Positions 26,347 through 35,659 are shown, counted from the stretch's first letter. The stretch: DNA of 48,874 nucleotides from JAKJEP01 sp964580995 (GCA_964580995.1 CAZOMV010000034.1:1-48874); one strand, 5' to 3'. Notes: a model not told the origin generated them from the letters alone. Translations and numbers: made by a program.

Positions 26347-26508
26347 TCTGCAGATTCCGACTAAATGGTTTTAACACAATGTCAGGACAGTGAGGCTGGC
26401 ATTGCATGCCAGTATATAAATACACCAACAGGTTAGCATTGCAAACAACAAGTTCACCTGAGAATTTATTTGTGGAAGTTTTGCGGAAGTGAAGAAACAG
26501 GATTCTAC

Positions 26509-26537
26509 TTGACATGCCGATAAGGTAATAGTATATT
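26509..26537 (+). promoter_or_regulatory. Orphan sigma70 promoter
   Basis: TTGACA (26509-26514), 17-base spacer, TATATT (26532-26537). No plus-strand gene follows; it points into the 3' end of the minus-strand macroglobulin gene. A terminator-like hairpin lies about 80 bases downstream, so a short RNA is the simplest product. Confidence 0.6.
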
Positions 26538-26543
26538 CACGTT

Positions 26544-26644
26544 GTTAAGTGCTTGATGTAGTTATATTTGTGTTTAGTTAAGGATATCCCGAATGTAGGT
26601 AGAATCGCTGGGGCGGAGAATCCCGCCCTCTCCGTTCTGTTTTT
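26544..26644 (+). ncRNA. Candidate small RNA, about 100 nt
   Basis: Starts about seven bases after the TATATT box and ends at CGGAGA (26614-26619) / TCTCCG (26629-26634) followed by TTCTGTTTTT, an intrinsic-terminator shape. An alternative stem GGGCGG/CCGCCC overlaps it. No start codon with a ribosome-binding site and no sizeable frame is seen. It fills the gap between the convergent phosphatase and macroglobulin genes. Confidence 0.4.
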
Positions 26645-26695
26645 CGGACAAGTCGCGTAATTTTTCATTTCCATTTATTGGAACAATCTTTCTGG

Positions 26696-29600
26696 TTATT
26701 CCTCCAATGGGCCTGACTGTACGGTAAGTTGAATAGGTACGGACTCAACCCGGATATCGGGATTGTAATATTCGTAGGCGGCGGATTTCGGGGTTTTGGC
26801 GGCCAGCGGGTATTTGGCCAGAAGCTGGTAGCGGATCTCCAGCGGCTGGCCGTGGGCGACTTCGCGGAGGTACACGATAATCTGCCGGCCAGTGGTGGAA
26901 TACTTTTCGATGACCTTTTGTTCCACCAGTTGGTTGAGGTGGTCGGGGATGAGGGTGAATCCCGGGGGCAGGCCCAGGTCGAGAATGACCATCTGGGCGC
27001 GGCCGGGCCGGTTGTTGCTGACGGTGGCGGTGACGTTGATGAGGTCATCGGTGGCCAGTTCGGTGCGGTCGTATTGAAGGTCGATGGTCATCGGTTCCTC
27101 GCGGGCGGGCAGGGCCTCTTGGGGATACGGCAGGTAGAAACGGCCGACGATCTGGTAGAGCAGGGCGCCGGTGCCCTCGAAGGTGAGGGTGATCGTGTTG
27201 TCGCCTTTGTCGGTATAGTCTTTTAGATCGACCAGTTGGAGCACATCGCTGTTTTTATCATTGACGGCCAAGGTGGTGATGTCTTCCCCGTTGCACTGGA
27301 TTTTGATGGCGGCCTCGGCGGCGGCGGTGGCACCGCGTTCGGCCATGAGCATCGCCCGCAAGGCCTGGATGGTGGCTTGGGTCGATTGCCAGGTGCCGTA
27401 GGCGTCCTTGTTCTTGACCAGGAAGTTGACGGCCTTGCCGACAGTTCCCAGCTCCTGGCCGCAGCGGATCAAGGCCTGGACCGCCAGGGCCGTCACTTCA
27501 ATATCTGCCGCCGCCCCGGTCCCGCAGGTGGGGGTTTCCGACTGTGCGGCCCAATAGACGGTGTCGTCTTTTTCGACGCGCATCTCGTGAAGAGTGCGCA
27601 GGGTATCCAGGGTGGTTTCATTTTTCGGATCGATCGCAGCCAGGGCGTTGACCACCATGACCCGGGTATAAACGTCTTTTATGTCATCGAGGTGATTGCG
27701 AATATATTTAATGCCATTTGCCACTTCGGGGCCTTGATATTCGGTGGCAGCTAAAGCCCAGGTGATATAGGCGGTGACGCGGAGGACGTCGTCGGTGAAC
27801 TTATTGATGGCCCCTTCCTGGATGCCGCCTTCGGAAGGTTTATACGAACCATCCTTTTCCTGGCAGGTGGCCAGCCATTGCTGGGTGCGGCTGATGAGGG
27901 CGGGATCCACTTCATAGACCTTGCTCATGTCGTAAAATTCCATCAGGCCGTAGGCGGTCAGGATGCGATGGGCGGGGGCCTGGCCGAACCACTCGAAGCC
28001 GCCGCCGGGCACTTCGTAGGATACCAGCCGCTGATAGCCGGTGTTGATGAAGCCCTCGGCCTTCATTTGCAGCTCGGGGGTGATCTTGCCGGTGGTCTTC
28101 ATGTAGTCCAGCACCAGGATATTCGGGTACGTGACCGAAGAGGTCTGCTCGAAACAGCCGAAGGGCATCCGCAGCATACTATCCAGGCCTTCCGCCACCT
28201 GGCTGAGGACGCCCGGATAGACCTTAACGAAAATCTTGCTGGCCTCGTCGATAGCCTCGTTGGGGATGGTGATGGTATGGGTGATCGCCCCTTCCAGGCG
28301 GCCGCTTTGCGTAACCAGAGTTTCCTTGCCGTCGGGGACGATTTCCACGGACCGGGCGACCGCGTCGTTTTTCTTCTCGCCGCGGGCGGTCACGGTGAAT
28401 TTCTGGAACCCGATTTTACGGGCGGTAATGGGGAAATAGACGGCCCGGACTTCGGAGGGGGCCAGGGTGATGGTTTTTTCCGGCAGGCCCTCCAGCTCGA
28501 ACCAGTCTTCCTTCTGCACCTGGAGCTGAATCTGCTGGTCGGTCTTGAGGTAGTTAAAAATCGCCACCGGTACATGCACCTGGTCATTCTGGGTCAGGGA
28601 AATCGGGAAGTCGATATCGACGAAGAAATCCTGGAAGACGCGGATGCCTTCGGTGGTGGAGCCGAGTTGGCCCTGGGCGGAGGAGGCCATGCAGGTCATG
28701 CGCCAGGTGGTAATGGAATCGGCCAGGGGCACATTCAAGAGCGCCCGACCGTCAGCGTCGGTGATGACGGCGGGATTGAAGTAAAGGGTTTCGGGGAAAT
28801 ATTGGCGGATACGAATCGGTTCGGCGGGGCCGGATGCAAGTTCCGAAAGACTCTCTTCTTGTTTTAACGCGGATTTATCCATCGCAGCCATAGGCACAGC
28901 GACGGCATCCATCGCGAATGCTTCTTCCCGTACCATCCCTGCCATCTCCCGTTCAACTCCACCCATTTTTTTTACCATATTCACTCTGCGATCTAATATC
29001 GAAGGCACTGCCACGTCGTCAGCGGTGCCCCACTGGCCGTCGATGCCGGCGGAGGCAAGGGTGAAATCATGGTAGTTCTGGCAGTTCTGGCACCATGTGC
29101 CGGTGATCTTCAGGGGGGAATTCCAAGGATCGAGGGTATCGACTTTTCTCAAATATCCTTCGGCCACCAAACCATCCAGGTCGATGCCCGTTTCCACCTG
29201 GTTTTTATTTTTGTGTTTTTTGGAGAATTTATCCAGTGCTTTGGCGATTTTCTTGTATTGCCGCATGAGGTGCTGGGCCATTTTCTGCTGAAAGGCCTGT
29301 TCCTTGTTGTCCCGCTGGAAAGTATTGACATGCAGAGGGTAATCACCGACGCCCTGGGCGGAGGCCAGGAGCACGCGCGCGGCGGTGTCGCGGCGGGCGA
29401 GGATCGGTTTTTCCTGCTCTAGCGGGGAAAGCGGCTGAATGCACTGGTCCAGCTCATAACCGTGGATTTCATAGCGGGGCGTGGCGATCTCCTTTTCCAG
29501 ATAAAAATACACCTTTTCCAGGCCCGGCTGCATCTCCTGCAGGGCGAAGACTGCTTCGTCCACCACGATGACCCCCAGGGCGGAAGCGACCCCCTGCCCC

Positions 29601-31579
29601 TGGGTATTGGTCACGACAAACTGTAGCTGGGCCTCGGTGCCCGGCAGATAGGTATCGCTATTGCTGCTGATTTGGATGGTCAGGTCATCGGCGGGATCCA
29701 CCAGAATCAGGCGCCGGTCGCGGACGATTACACCATTTCTGCCGATGAAATAGGCATTGATCTGTACGGTGCCGGCCAGGGCGGCATCCAGCGTAATGCG
29801 GCCGGATGCCTGGCTGCCTTGGAGTTCCAGGGTTTGGGTGAGATACGTCTGCCGGTCCTTGATGACATCCACATATACATTGCCGGTTTGGCGGGTAGAA
29901 AACAGGGAGAATTCCACCGGCTCGCCCACCCGATACAGGCTTTTGTCGGTACGCAGGAGAATCGAGTCATCCTGCTGCTCTCTGGCTTTAAGTTCGACAC
30001 TGGCCTGGCCGGTTTGGCCCCGGCTATCGCGGGCGGTCAGAGACAGAGTGATCGGAGTATTGGCCTGTGGTATTACAGAGATCGTGCCGAAGCCGCCTTC
30101 ATCCGTTTCGAGAGTTACCGGCTGACCGTCGGCGGGATTGTTCCAGGTTACTTTACAGGCGGCAGGGGTGGAATCGGCGTAGGTGGTAACGATATAGATG
30201 GTATTCTCCAGCCCGGCAATAAGCTCGCCGCTTTCCGGCACGGCCGCCACGATGATCGGCGAAGCAGTCACCGACAAATTCTTGGTGATTTTTTCCTGAT
30301 GGTCGGCGGTATCGACGACTTTGATATCGAATTTGGCGGAGGCATTGCCCGCCTCCAGCGGCTGGCCGACAAAATGTTCCGGCAGGCGGACCTCAAAAGT
30401 ATAATGGCCGGCCTCATCGGTCTTGCCCTCGATCACCTGAAAATCCTCATAGGCCACATCGAATTTGGAGCAGGTAATTTCCACCTTACCGCCGGCGACC
30501 GGCTTGCCGAAGAAGTAATCCGCCTGAATCTCACCTTTGACCAACTCGCCCGGCTGGTAGTAGCTGCGGTCGCTGGTAAAGTTCACCTTGAATTTCGGCA
30601 GGACATACCGCTCGACGGTAACGGTTTTTTCCTCTTTCATGCCGGCAGCGAGGGCACGGACGCGATAGGTTCCCATATTCACTTCATCGGCCAGGATGAA
30701 GTCCACGTAAGATATCCCATAGGCATCGGTTTTTTCAAAGGCCTTGAATACCTTGTTGCCCTTGGCATCCTCCACCTCAAAGATTACCTCCGCCTCCGCC
30801 AGCGGCTTCATACTCGGCTGGGAAAGGGTCATGGCACGAATGTGAATGGTTTGGCCGGGCTGGTAGAGGGGTTTGTCCGTCGTCAGCAGGGTCCGCAGGG
30901 CGCTGCGGATTTGCACCGTTTCTTCAATGGTATCTTTGGCGGTTTTGGAAGTTACTTCGATTTTCAGCAGGACATTTTGCAGCTCGGTATCGGGCATGGT
31001 CATCTGTACCGCCACTTCGCCGTTTTGATCCGTGCGGGCGGTGAATTTGGCAATCACCTGCTCCTGATGGGTCAAGGTCGCCGCCACTTCCGCATCGCCG
31101 ATGGGAACACCGGCGGAACGGTCCTTGACCAGTACGCGGATGACGGGGGAACTACCGGCCAGAAATTCCCGCTGCCCCAGCACGGTGGTTTCCAGGATTT
31201 CACCAGCTAACATCAGGCTGCGCTGGCGGTACGGCTGGCCCGAATCGAACCGGTAGCGCACATAATAGTTGGCCAGGTCCTTTTCCTCGACCTGGGCAAA
31301 AAGCTCGATTTGCAGTTTTTCCCCCTGATGCTGGCGGGAGACCTTGGCCAGCAGCTTGCCGCCCAGCTCATACAATTCCGCCTCCAGCGTGCCGGTCTGG
31401 CCGGCCGGCGGGTAAAATTCCAGCGTAATTTTGTTAGAAGATATTTCCAGCAGGGATAAATCGGAATTGGCTATGTTGCCGGAATCGCTGTCTGATTCGG
31501 CCAGGGCCAGCGGCAGGAGAGCCAGAATCCCCAGCACCAGAAAACACCCGAAACCAACCAAAGTCTTTTGTTTACACAT
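26696..31579 (-). CDS. Bacterial alpha-2-macroglobulin with pseudopilin-like insertion
   Basis: 1627 residues; signal peptide ending near LALAES. A chain of MG-type beta domains follows (MG2-like LLTTDKPLYQPGQTIHIR at about 225; YYQPGELVKGEI). The protease-trap core is a central region with WMTCMASSAQGQLG-like MG7/A2M signature, the thioester motif GCFEQ at 1141-1145, an alpha/alpha thioester domain (about 1130-1440) and a receptor-binding-like end. Such proteins trap attacking proteases in the periplasm or on the surface. Unusually, residues 798-856 look like the end of a type II secretion major pseudopilin: DGLVAEGYLRKVDTLDPWNS, then TLASAGIDGQWGTADDV, with a CxxC inserted. No penicillin-binding-protein partner lies nearby, unlike in many genomes. 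Start has AGAGGA upstream. Confidence 0.95.
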   Translation of the reverse strand: MCKQKTLVGFGCFLVLGILALLPLALAESDSDSGNIANSDLSLLEISSNKITLEFYPPAGQTGTLEAELYELGGKLLAKVSRQHQGEKLQIELFAQVEEKDLANYYVRYRFDSGQPYRQRSLMLAGEILETTVLGQREFLAGSSPVIRVLVKDRSAGVPIGDAEVAATLTHQEQVIAKFTARTDQNGEVAVQMTMPDTELQNVLLKIEVTSKTAKDTIEETVQIRSALRTLLTTDKPLYQPGQTIHIRAMTLSQPSMKPLAEAEVIFEVEDAKGNKVFKAFEKTDAYGISYVDFILADEVNMGTYRVRALAAGMKEEKTVTVERYVLPKFKVNFTSDRSYYQPGELVKGEIQADYFFGKPVAGGKVEITCSKFDVAYEDFQVIEGKTDEAGHYTFEVRLPEHFVGQPLEAGNASAKFDIKVVDTADHQEKITKNLSVTASPIIVAAVPESGELIAGLENTIYIVTTYADSTPAACKVTWNNPADGQPVTLETDEGGFGTISVIPQANTPITLSLTARDSRGQTGQASVELKAREQQDDSILLRTDKSLYRVGEPVEFSLFSTRQTGNVYVDVIKDRQTYLTQTLELQGSQASGRITLDAALAGTVQINAYFIGRNGVIVRDRRLILVDPADDLTIQISSNSDTYLPGTEAQLQFVVTNTQGQGVASALGVIVVDEAVFALQEMQPGLEKVYFYLEKEIATPRYEIHGYELDQCIQPLSPLEQEKPILARRDTAARVLLASAQGVGDYPLHVNTFQRDNKEQAFQQKMAQHLMRQYKKIAKALDKFSKKHKNKNQVETGIDLDGLVAEGYLRKVDTLDPWNSPLKITGTWCQNCQNYHDFTLASAGIDGQWGTADDVAVPSILDRRVNMVKKMGGVEREMAGMVREEAFAMDAVAVPMAAMDKSALKQEESLSELASGPAEPIRIRQYFPETLYFNPAVITDADGRALLNVPLADSITTWRMTCMASSAQGQLGSTTEGIRVFQDFFVDIDFPISLTQNDQVHVPVAIFNYLKTDQQIQLQVQKEDWFELEGLPEKTITLAPSEVRAVYFPITARKIGFQKFTVTARGEKKNDAVARSVEIVPDGKETLVTQSGRLEGAITHTITIPNEAIDEASKIFVKVYPGVLSQVAEGLDSMLRMPFGCFEQTSSVTYPNILVLDYMKTTGKITPELQMKAEGFINTGYQRLVSYEVPGGGFEWFGQAPAHRILTAYGLMEFYDMSKVYEVDPALISRTQQWLATCQEKDGSYKPSEGGIQEGAINKFTDDVLRVTAYITWALAATEYQGPEVANGIKYIRNHLDDIKDVYTRVMVVNALAAIDPKNETTLDTLRTLHEMRVEKDDTVYWAAQSETPTCGTGAAADIEVTALAVQALIRCGQELGTVGKAVNFLVKNKDAYGTWQSTQATIQALRAMLMAERGATAAAEAAIKIQCNGEDITTLAVNDKNSDVLQLVDLKDYTDKGDNTITLTFEGTGALLYQIVGRFYLPYPQEALPAREEPMTIDLQYDRTELATDDLINVTATVSNNRPGRAQMVILDLGLPPGFTLIPDHLNQLVEQKVIEKYSTTGRQIIVYLREVAHGQPLEIRYQLLAKYPLAAKTPKSAAYEYYNPDIRVESVPIQLTVQSGPLEE

Positions 31580-31651
31580 AGTTATAATCCTCTCTTATCT
31601 ATTGACAGATGCTTTTTGTCCATTTTACTTACCTGTAAGACAGTTACGGGC

Positions 31652-31670
31652 CGTCTATACTATATAGACG
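31652..31670. promoter_or_regulatory. Perfect dyad in the macroglobulin upstream region
   Basis: CGTCTATA and TATAGACG pair perfectly around CTA, 73 bases upstream of the macroglobulin start. A second small dyad, CTTAC-CT-GTAAG, lies at 31628-31639. The AT-rich centre and position suggest an operator rather than a terminator. No binding protein can be named. Confidence 0.4.
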
Positions 31671-31740
31671 CCCAGCTTTGCCTGCGGTTTCGTAAAAGGT
31701 ATGTAAAATATCGCCGAAATGAAATCCAGATACTGAAATT

Positions 31741-32493
31741 TCAAATCCCGCGGTCAGCTTCATCATTCGTTTCGACGGCTTCCACTTCATCTTCGATTTC
31801 GCCGACGGTAATGGAGGTGGTTTCCAGAATTCTGTCGATTCGTTTTCGGACCAGCGGCAGCATGGGAACATGGGGGATGCGGCGGAGTTCTTTGCGGCCG
31901 GTGGAATCAAAGATAATCAGGTCGCCGGCCAGGCAGAGCAGCAGCTCAAAGAAGTCCGGGTAGCTGGTGCGAACCCGTTTGGCCCCGCGGGCGAGAGAGT
32001 CGTCCATGCGGCCAAGCTGATAGTGCTCGAATTCGTTGTGGGTGATGCGCCACTTGGAATTCACCCGGGTCCCCACCCACATAATCAGGAACAGGACCAG
32101 AAGGACCATGCTGACCATCAGGCCCAGATTTCGGGAATAGACCGGGTCCAGATTAACCAGAAAATCGTAGATATGGGAGAAAATCCGGACGCTTTTGACA
32201 TCGCGGAGCCAGAGAACCAGAATCCAGAAGCCGCCGATCACCACCAGCCAGAAAATAGTATAGTTGCGGTTGAGGTCAATGCCCATGGTGATAACCACCA
32301 CGATCACCGTGATGCCCCAGATCCAGGCCAGGGTTTCCGGCGAAGCCCACTGCTGGCGGTCCAGCAGCCAGAGCAGGAATCCCATGAAAATCAGCGGCCA
32401 GCAGAACAGAAATTTCGGATAGGTGTAAAACACCACTTCATGTTTTCGTCTTTCCTGTGCCTCGCTGATTTTTCGTGCTACCCATTTAGACAT
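31741..32493 (-). CDS. Four-helix membrane protein of unknown function
   Basis: 250 residues from ATG 32493 (AGGAG upstream; the frame is open 17 codons more). Short basic N-terminus, then hydrophobic helices at about 27-45, 58-75, 82-97 and 120-140. The cytoplasmic C-terminal domain has NSKWRITHNEFEHYQLGRM and LLLCLAGDLIIFDSTGR, a pattern like a bacterial PH-type domain, and an acidic end. Membrane proteins of this kind recur in planctomycetes without assigned role. The macroglobulin gene follows after about 160 bases. Confidence 0.7.
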   Translation of the reverse strand: MSKWVARKISEAQERRKHEVVFYTYPKFLFCWPLIFMGFLLWLLDRQQWASPETLAWIWGITVIVVVITMGIDLNRNYTIFWLVVIGGFWILVLWLRDVKSVRIFSHIYDFLVNLDPVYSRNLGLMVSMVLLVLFLIMWVGTRVNSKWRITHNEFEHYQLGRMDDSLARGAKRVRTSYPDFFELLLCLAGDLIIFDSTGRKELRRIPHVPMLPLVRKRIDRILETTSITVGEIEDEVEAVETNDEADRGI

Positions 32494-32811
32494 CGGATAT
32501 TCTCCTGCGGTTATCTTATGCAAAACATCAAAAACGCTGCCCAAATCCAGGTTCTGTACACCTCTTCAGACACCGGCTATTATCCACAGACACAAAATAT
32601 TATGCAAGAAATATCCGGCAGGATGCGGCGGTTTCCCCAGGAGGTAAATAAGTAAAATGATTGTAAAAACCCAATCTCTTTCCCGGATCCTTTCCACGGC
32701 TTTCCCGTTATATGGCGGATTCTTCCGTACCGGAGGTATCGAGGGGATATACCCGCCTGCCGGGCAATCTCACCGCCCTCCTGCTGGACCGGCAAAGCCA
32801 TGATCAGCGGT
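32494..32811. other. Intergenic stretch without a convincing gene
   Basis: About 318 bases between the membrane protein and the HD-GYP gene. A minus-strand frame crosses it (32580-32942), but most of it overlaps the HD-GYP coding end and the rest has no recognisable pattern. It holds the ribosome-binding site of the membrane protein and presumably its promoter. I see no strong hairpin or repeat. Confidence 0.5.
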
Positions 32812-34044
32812 TCAGGGATAGACCAGGTCGAACATTTCGGTGATATATTGTTTTGATTCCTTCTCTTCATCCAGGGAAAGTTTTTCCTGGTCCGGCAAAT
32901 GATTGATATACGACAAATCTTCCTCGCCAAACGAAAGGACATGGATATCTTTTCGACTATTCAAATAGAAGGGGGTTTCCAGAGATTCTTTGCCCAGAGG
33001 GAAACCCTGTTTATCGAAGGCAATAATGACTTCCGGGGCGAAAGGGTTTTTCGAGTTATGTTTGGTGACAATCGCCTGCTGCTCGTTGCTCAATTTTAAT
33101 TTCGCTCCGATGGGAAACGGCTGCAGGAAACTCGCGAATATTTTTAGTATAATCGGATCGTAAAAGCGATGATAACTTCCGAAAACCATTTCATGAAGAA
33201 CTTTAATGGGCGATTTGGCCCGCTGATACCGCTTATTGGCGGTCGCGGCGCAGAAGGCATCCGCCACCCGGATGATGCGGGCAAAGAAATTCATTTCCTT
33301 TCCTTTCAGGCCCTCCGGGTATCCGGTGCCATCCTGATTTTCGTGGTGTTGGCGAATGATCTGTTTGATGGCCGGATTGATGGAGCCGGGCAGCATGGAG
33401 GCGCCGTTTTCCGGATGTTCCCGAATTATTTGTTTTTCCTCATCCGTGAGGGGTCCGTTTTTTTTGTATAATTCGTCAATGCTGATCATGCCTAAATCAT
33501 GCAAAATGGAAGCCGTGGCCAGCGGCGTCAGGCTCATTTCCTTGGCGGCAGAATCATGGTTGGTATGAAGGTAATTTTGCAAGGTATTTCCAATCAGCAT
33601 ACTCAGATAAAAAACACCGGCGGAATGTTCCTGCAGATAATTGTCCCAGGATTTGCTTTGTTTGATAATCGCCAGGGTAGCGGGGCTTTCCACCAGATAA
33701 TAGATAATTTCACGAATCGTATCTTCCATACCCGCGATATTATCCGCGGACAACGATATTTTTGCCCTGATCATACCATCTACTTTTTGCAATACCTTGT
33801 TCATATTCCCCCGGACCTGGTAGCACAGGACCTCATCAATCGATTCGTTATGAAAATCCACCACTTCATCCAGCAGCGGATCGAATATATAAATCATCCT
33901 GCCGGGAATTTTATTTTGCAGATTTTGGATGTCTTCCCTGCGCAAATAATGTCCGCTGGGAAGCAGATACCGGCAATTGTATTCAATATGCTTCGCGACA
34001 CACATTCCCGGTTTTAGTTCCTGAACCGGCAGTAGAATCGGCAT
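32812..34044 (-). CDS. HD-GYP domain protein (cyclic-di-GMP phosphodiesterase type)
   Basis: 410 residues from ATG 34044 (AAAGGA upstream). An N-terminal DUF3391-like start (VQELKPGMCVAKHIEYNCRYLLPSG) is followed by a helical linker and an HD-GYP domain (about 140-340): ILHDLGMISI, EHPENGASML, RQHHENQDGTGYPEGLKG and RVADAFCAAT. The HD pair and the GYP loop are intact. The residue after HDxG is Met instead of the usual Lys, a possible change in activity. A C-terminal extension of about 70 residues follows. It likely degrades cyclic-di-GMP or senses it; no diguanylate cyclase is in view. Confidence 0.92.
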   Translation of the reverse strand: MPILLPVQELKPGMCVAKHIEYNCRYLLPSGHYLRREDIQNLQNKIPGRMIYIFDPLLDEVVDFHNESIDEVLCYQVRGNMNKVLQKVDGMIRAKISLSADNIAGMEDTIREIIYYLVESPATLAIIKQSKSWDNYLQEHSAGVFYLSMLIGNTLQNYLHTNHDSAAKEMSLTPLATASILHDLGMISIDELYKKNGPLTDEEKQIIREHPENGASMLPGSINPAIKQIIRQHHENQDGTGYPEGLKGKEMNFFARIIRVADAFCAATANKRYQRAKSPIKVLHEMVFGSYHRFYDPIILKIFASFLQPFPIGAKLKLSNEQQAIVTKHNSKNPFAPEVIIAFDKQGFPLGKESLETPFYLNSRKDIHVLSFGEEDLSYINHLPDQEKLSLDEEKESKQYITEMFDLVYP

Positions 34045-34162
34045 ACCAATCCTTTCCTGGGCAAGAAAAGTTCTCGCCAAACGAATGTATCATTTACATA
34101 AACCTACCCTGATAAAGCCCGCGGATTTTCCCGAACGGCATGCCTGTAATTCCGCCGTCTCC

Positions 34163-34426
34163 CTATTGTATGGCAATATCCAAACCGCAAGCCTTATTTT
34201 TCAAAGCCATAACCATATGAACCAACCCTTTTTCAGGAAAAATATCCCAGTTGTCGATTGACCCGATGATTTCCGAACTATAAACCTTGTCGTCAAAATT
34301 TGGCTGCAATGCCAGCCGAAAACCAATCAAAACTTGATTGGTTTTTCCCGACGGAGCTACCTCATGCACCCTTTTTTCCTGAAGTATTCCTTTGGAAAAA
34401 TCCCTGCTTTTAGTAGAGTCGAACAA
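34163..34426 (-). CDS. Hypothetical protein (87 aa, TTG start), possibly a gene remnant
   Basis: The frame starts at TTG 34426 without a clear ribosome-binding site and ends KNKACGLDIAIQ. It includes VLIGFRLALQPNFDDKVYSS and IGSIDNWDIFPEKGLVHMV. In-frame coding-like sequence continues upstream for about 20 codons to a stop, so it may be the C-terminal end of a broken gene. I recognise no family, and the neighbours on both sides (HD-GYP, dockerin protein) give no clue. Confidence 0.35.
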   Translation of the reverse strand: MFDSTKSRDFSKGILQEKRVHEVAPSGKTNQVLIGFRLALQPNFDDKVYSSEIIGSIDNWDIFPEKGLVHMVMALKNKACGLDIAIQ

Positions 34427-34669
34427 TATTTCTGTTCTACGAGATATCTGTCCTAACCCTATGGAACTTCAAGTTCTTCATGGATATTGTCCCGAATTAT
34501 CTTTTTCGTGTTCTATTATCTGCATCTGATAGATCGGCAATAAAAAAGGACTAGTTAAATACATTTTAAAATATATTGCAAAAAGGCTTCGGTTGGGTAC
34601 AAAACTCTGATTCTATAAGGTCCGGATAATCCATTTTACTGGATGGAAATAGCAGAAATTTCGAACTTC

Positions 34670-35524
34670 TTAAGGCAGGGGAGTACAACCGGGATTGAGC
34701 GGATCCGAGCATTTGAGCCAGTCTTTTGTCAGGAGGGCGAAATCTTCCAGATTGACGTAGCAGTCGTGATTCAAGTCGCCTTTCAAATACAGGCCGCTCA
34801 TACAGGCTGCGGTTTGCGATATAATAGCATTGAAGCCGACATGATGAAATGCTCCATTATAATTCAGGGAGACGGATTCATCCACCCGGCTGATGGTAAA
34901 ATCGATCGTTTCCCCTTCTTCCAGCGACAGCACCGTCGAATATTCGTAAATACTATCGGGATCGGGCGTATCGGAACCGGCCAGGTTGCTGGCATATCCG
35001 AAGCCGGATATACGATTGCCGGCATACATACTGTTAATAAAAGTAGCGTAAACCTGAAACTGCCCCGCAAAGGGGGCTGTAAAACGGGTACAAGGCTGAT
35101 TGTACAAATCGACCGAACCACCCGGAGTCATCATGTTGGTCTGGTTCGGAGCCCAATACATATCCCCGGGCCACTCATCATGGTAAACCGAACTGGAACT
35201 GGTGTTGATGCCGTTATTGCCGTAGTTATCCGGACCATCCCAAGGGCCGCTGCGACTCCAGTTATTCAACGCTGGCTCATTGGCCCAGGGATTATGGTTG
35301 CCGTTGACATAATACGGATCGGGAATAAAACGATCATATAAATGAAAGGCGGCGATGTTTCCCGATTCCAGATACCCATAGGACCAGACCCCGTTGGGAT
35401 TGGATGACAGGGCCGGTTCCGTGGCGATGGGCCAGTTGGCATTATGATCCCACACCTGCCCCTGAAGGAGTGAGGAATAAGTTAGGAGCAGGATCAGAAT
35501 AATGCGGATACCTTGCTTTTGCAT
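34670..35524 (-). CDS. Secreted protein with C-terminal dockerin-like (EF-hand) tail
   Basis: 284 residues from ATG 35524, with AGGA nine bases upstream; the 20 codons further upstream lie partly in a mobile repeat, which argues against the longer form. Signal peptide IRIILILLLTYSSLLQG. The middle is beta-rich (WSYGYLESGNIAAFHLYD; FTAPFAGQFQVYATF; GFNAIISQT), like a carbohydrate-binding or sugar-hydrolase-associated module. The tail GDLNHDCYVNLEDFALLTKD plus WLKCSDPLNPGC is the dockerin-type calcium loop seen in hundreds of secreted proteins of Phycisphaerae. Probably an extracellular or surface protein; no enzymatic motif visible. Confidence 0.88.
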   Translation of the reverse strand: MQKQGIRIILILLLTYSSLLQGQVWDHNANWPIATEPALSSNPNGVWSYGYLESGNIAAFHLYDRFIPDPYYVNGNHNPWANEPALNNWSRSGPWDGPDNYGNNGINTSSSSVYHDEWPGDMYWAPNQTNMMTPGGSVDLYNQPCTRFTAPFAGQFQVYATFINSMYAGNRISGFGYASNLAGSDTPDPDSIYEYSTVLSLEEGETIDFTISRVDESVSLNYNGAFHHVGFNAIISQTAACMSGLYLKGDLNHDCYVNLEDFALLTKDWLKCSDPLNPGCTPLP

Positions 35525-35570
35525 AATGTTTTTTCCTGAATGCGGATAAAAGTAGCTTTTTTCCCTTTTA

Positions 35571-35659
35571 GACGGAACCGCCAAAAGTTGATATTAACTT
35601 CCAAAAACGGCTCTGGTTCCCCAATAGCAAGGGGACAACGAGCTTTTGACGCTGGCGTC
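35571..35659 (+). mobile_element. 89-bp MITE-like element, copy A
   Basis: Its reverse complement matches 42410-42498 at 79 of 89 positions. The ends are imperfect inverted repeats: GACGGAACCGCCAAAAG at the left, and GACGCCAGCGTCAAAAG for the right end read inward, 13 of 17 matching. The 6-bp direct repeat CTTTTA flanks it exactly (35565-35570 and 35660-35665). On the minus strand it contains a CCCC/GGGG hairpin followed by GTTTTT. It sits 46 bases upstream of the dockerin gene start. Confidence 0.85.

Noticed and set aside
27878..28867. Open frame of 329 codons on the plus strand
   Set aside because: Shadow of the macroglobulin gene with no domain pattern.
29672..31210. Open frame of 512 codons on the plus strand opposite the macroglobulin gene
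   Set aside because: Composition is that of a reverse-strand shadow (Gly/Ala/Asp/His-rich), without motifs; the minus strand is clearly coding.
32580..32942. Minus-strand frame of 120 codons between the HD-GYP and membrane-protein genes
   Set aside because: Its first third overlaps HD-GYP coding sequence in another frame, there is no ribosome-binding site, and the rest looks non-coding.
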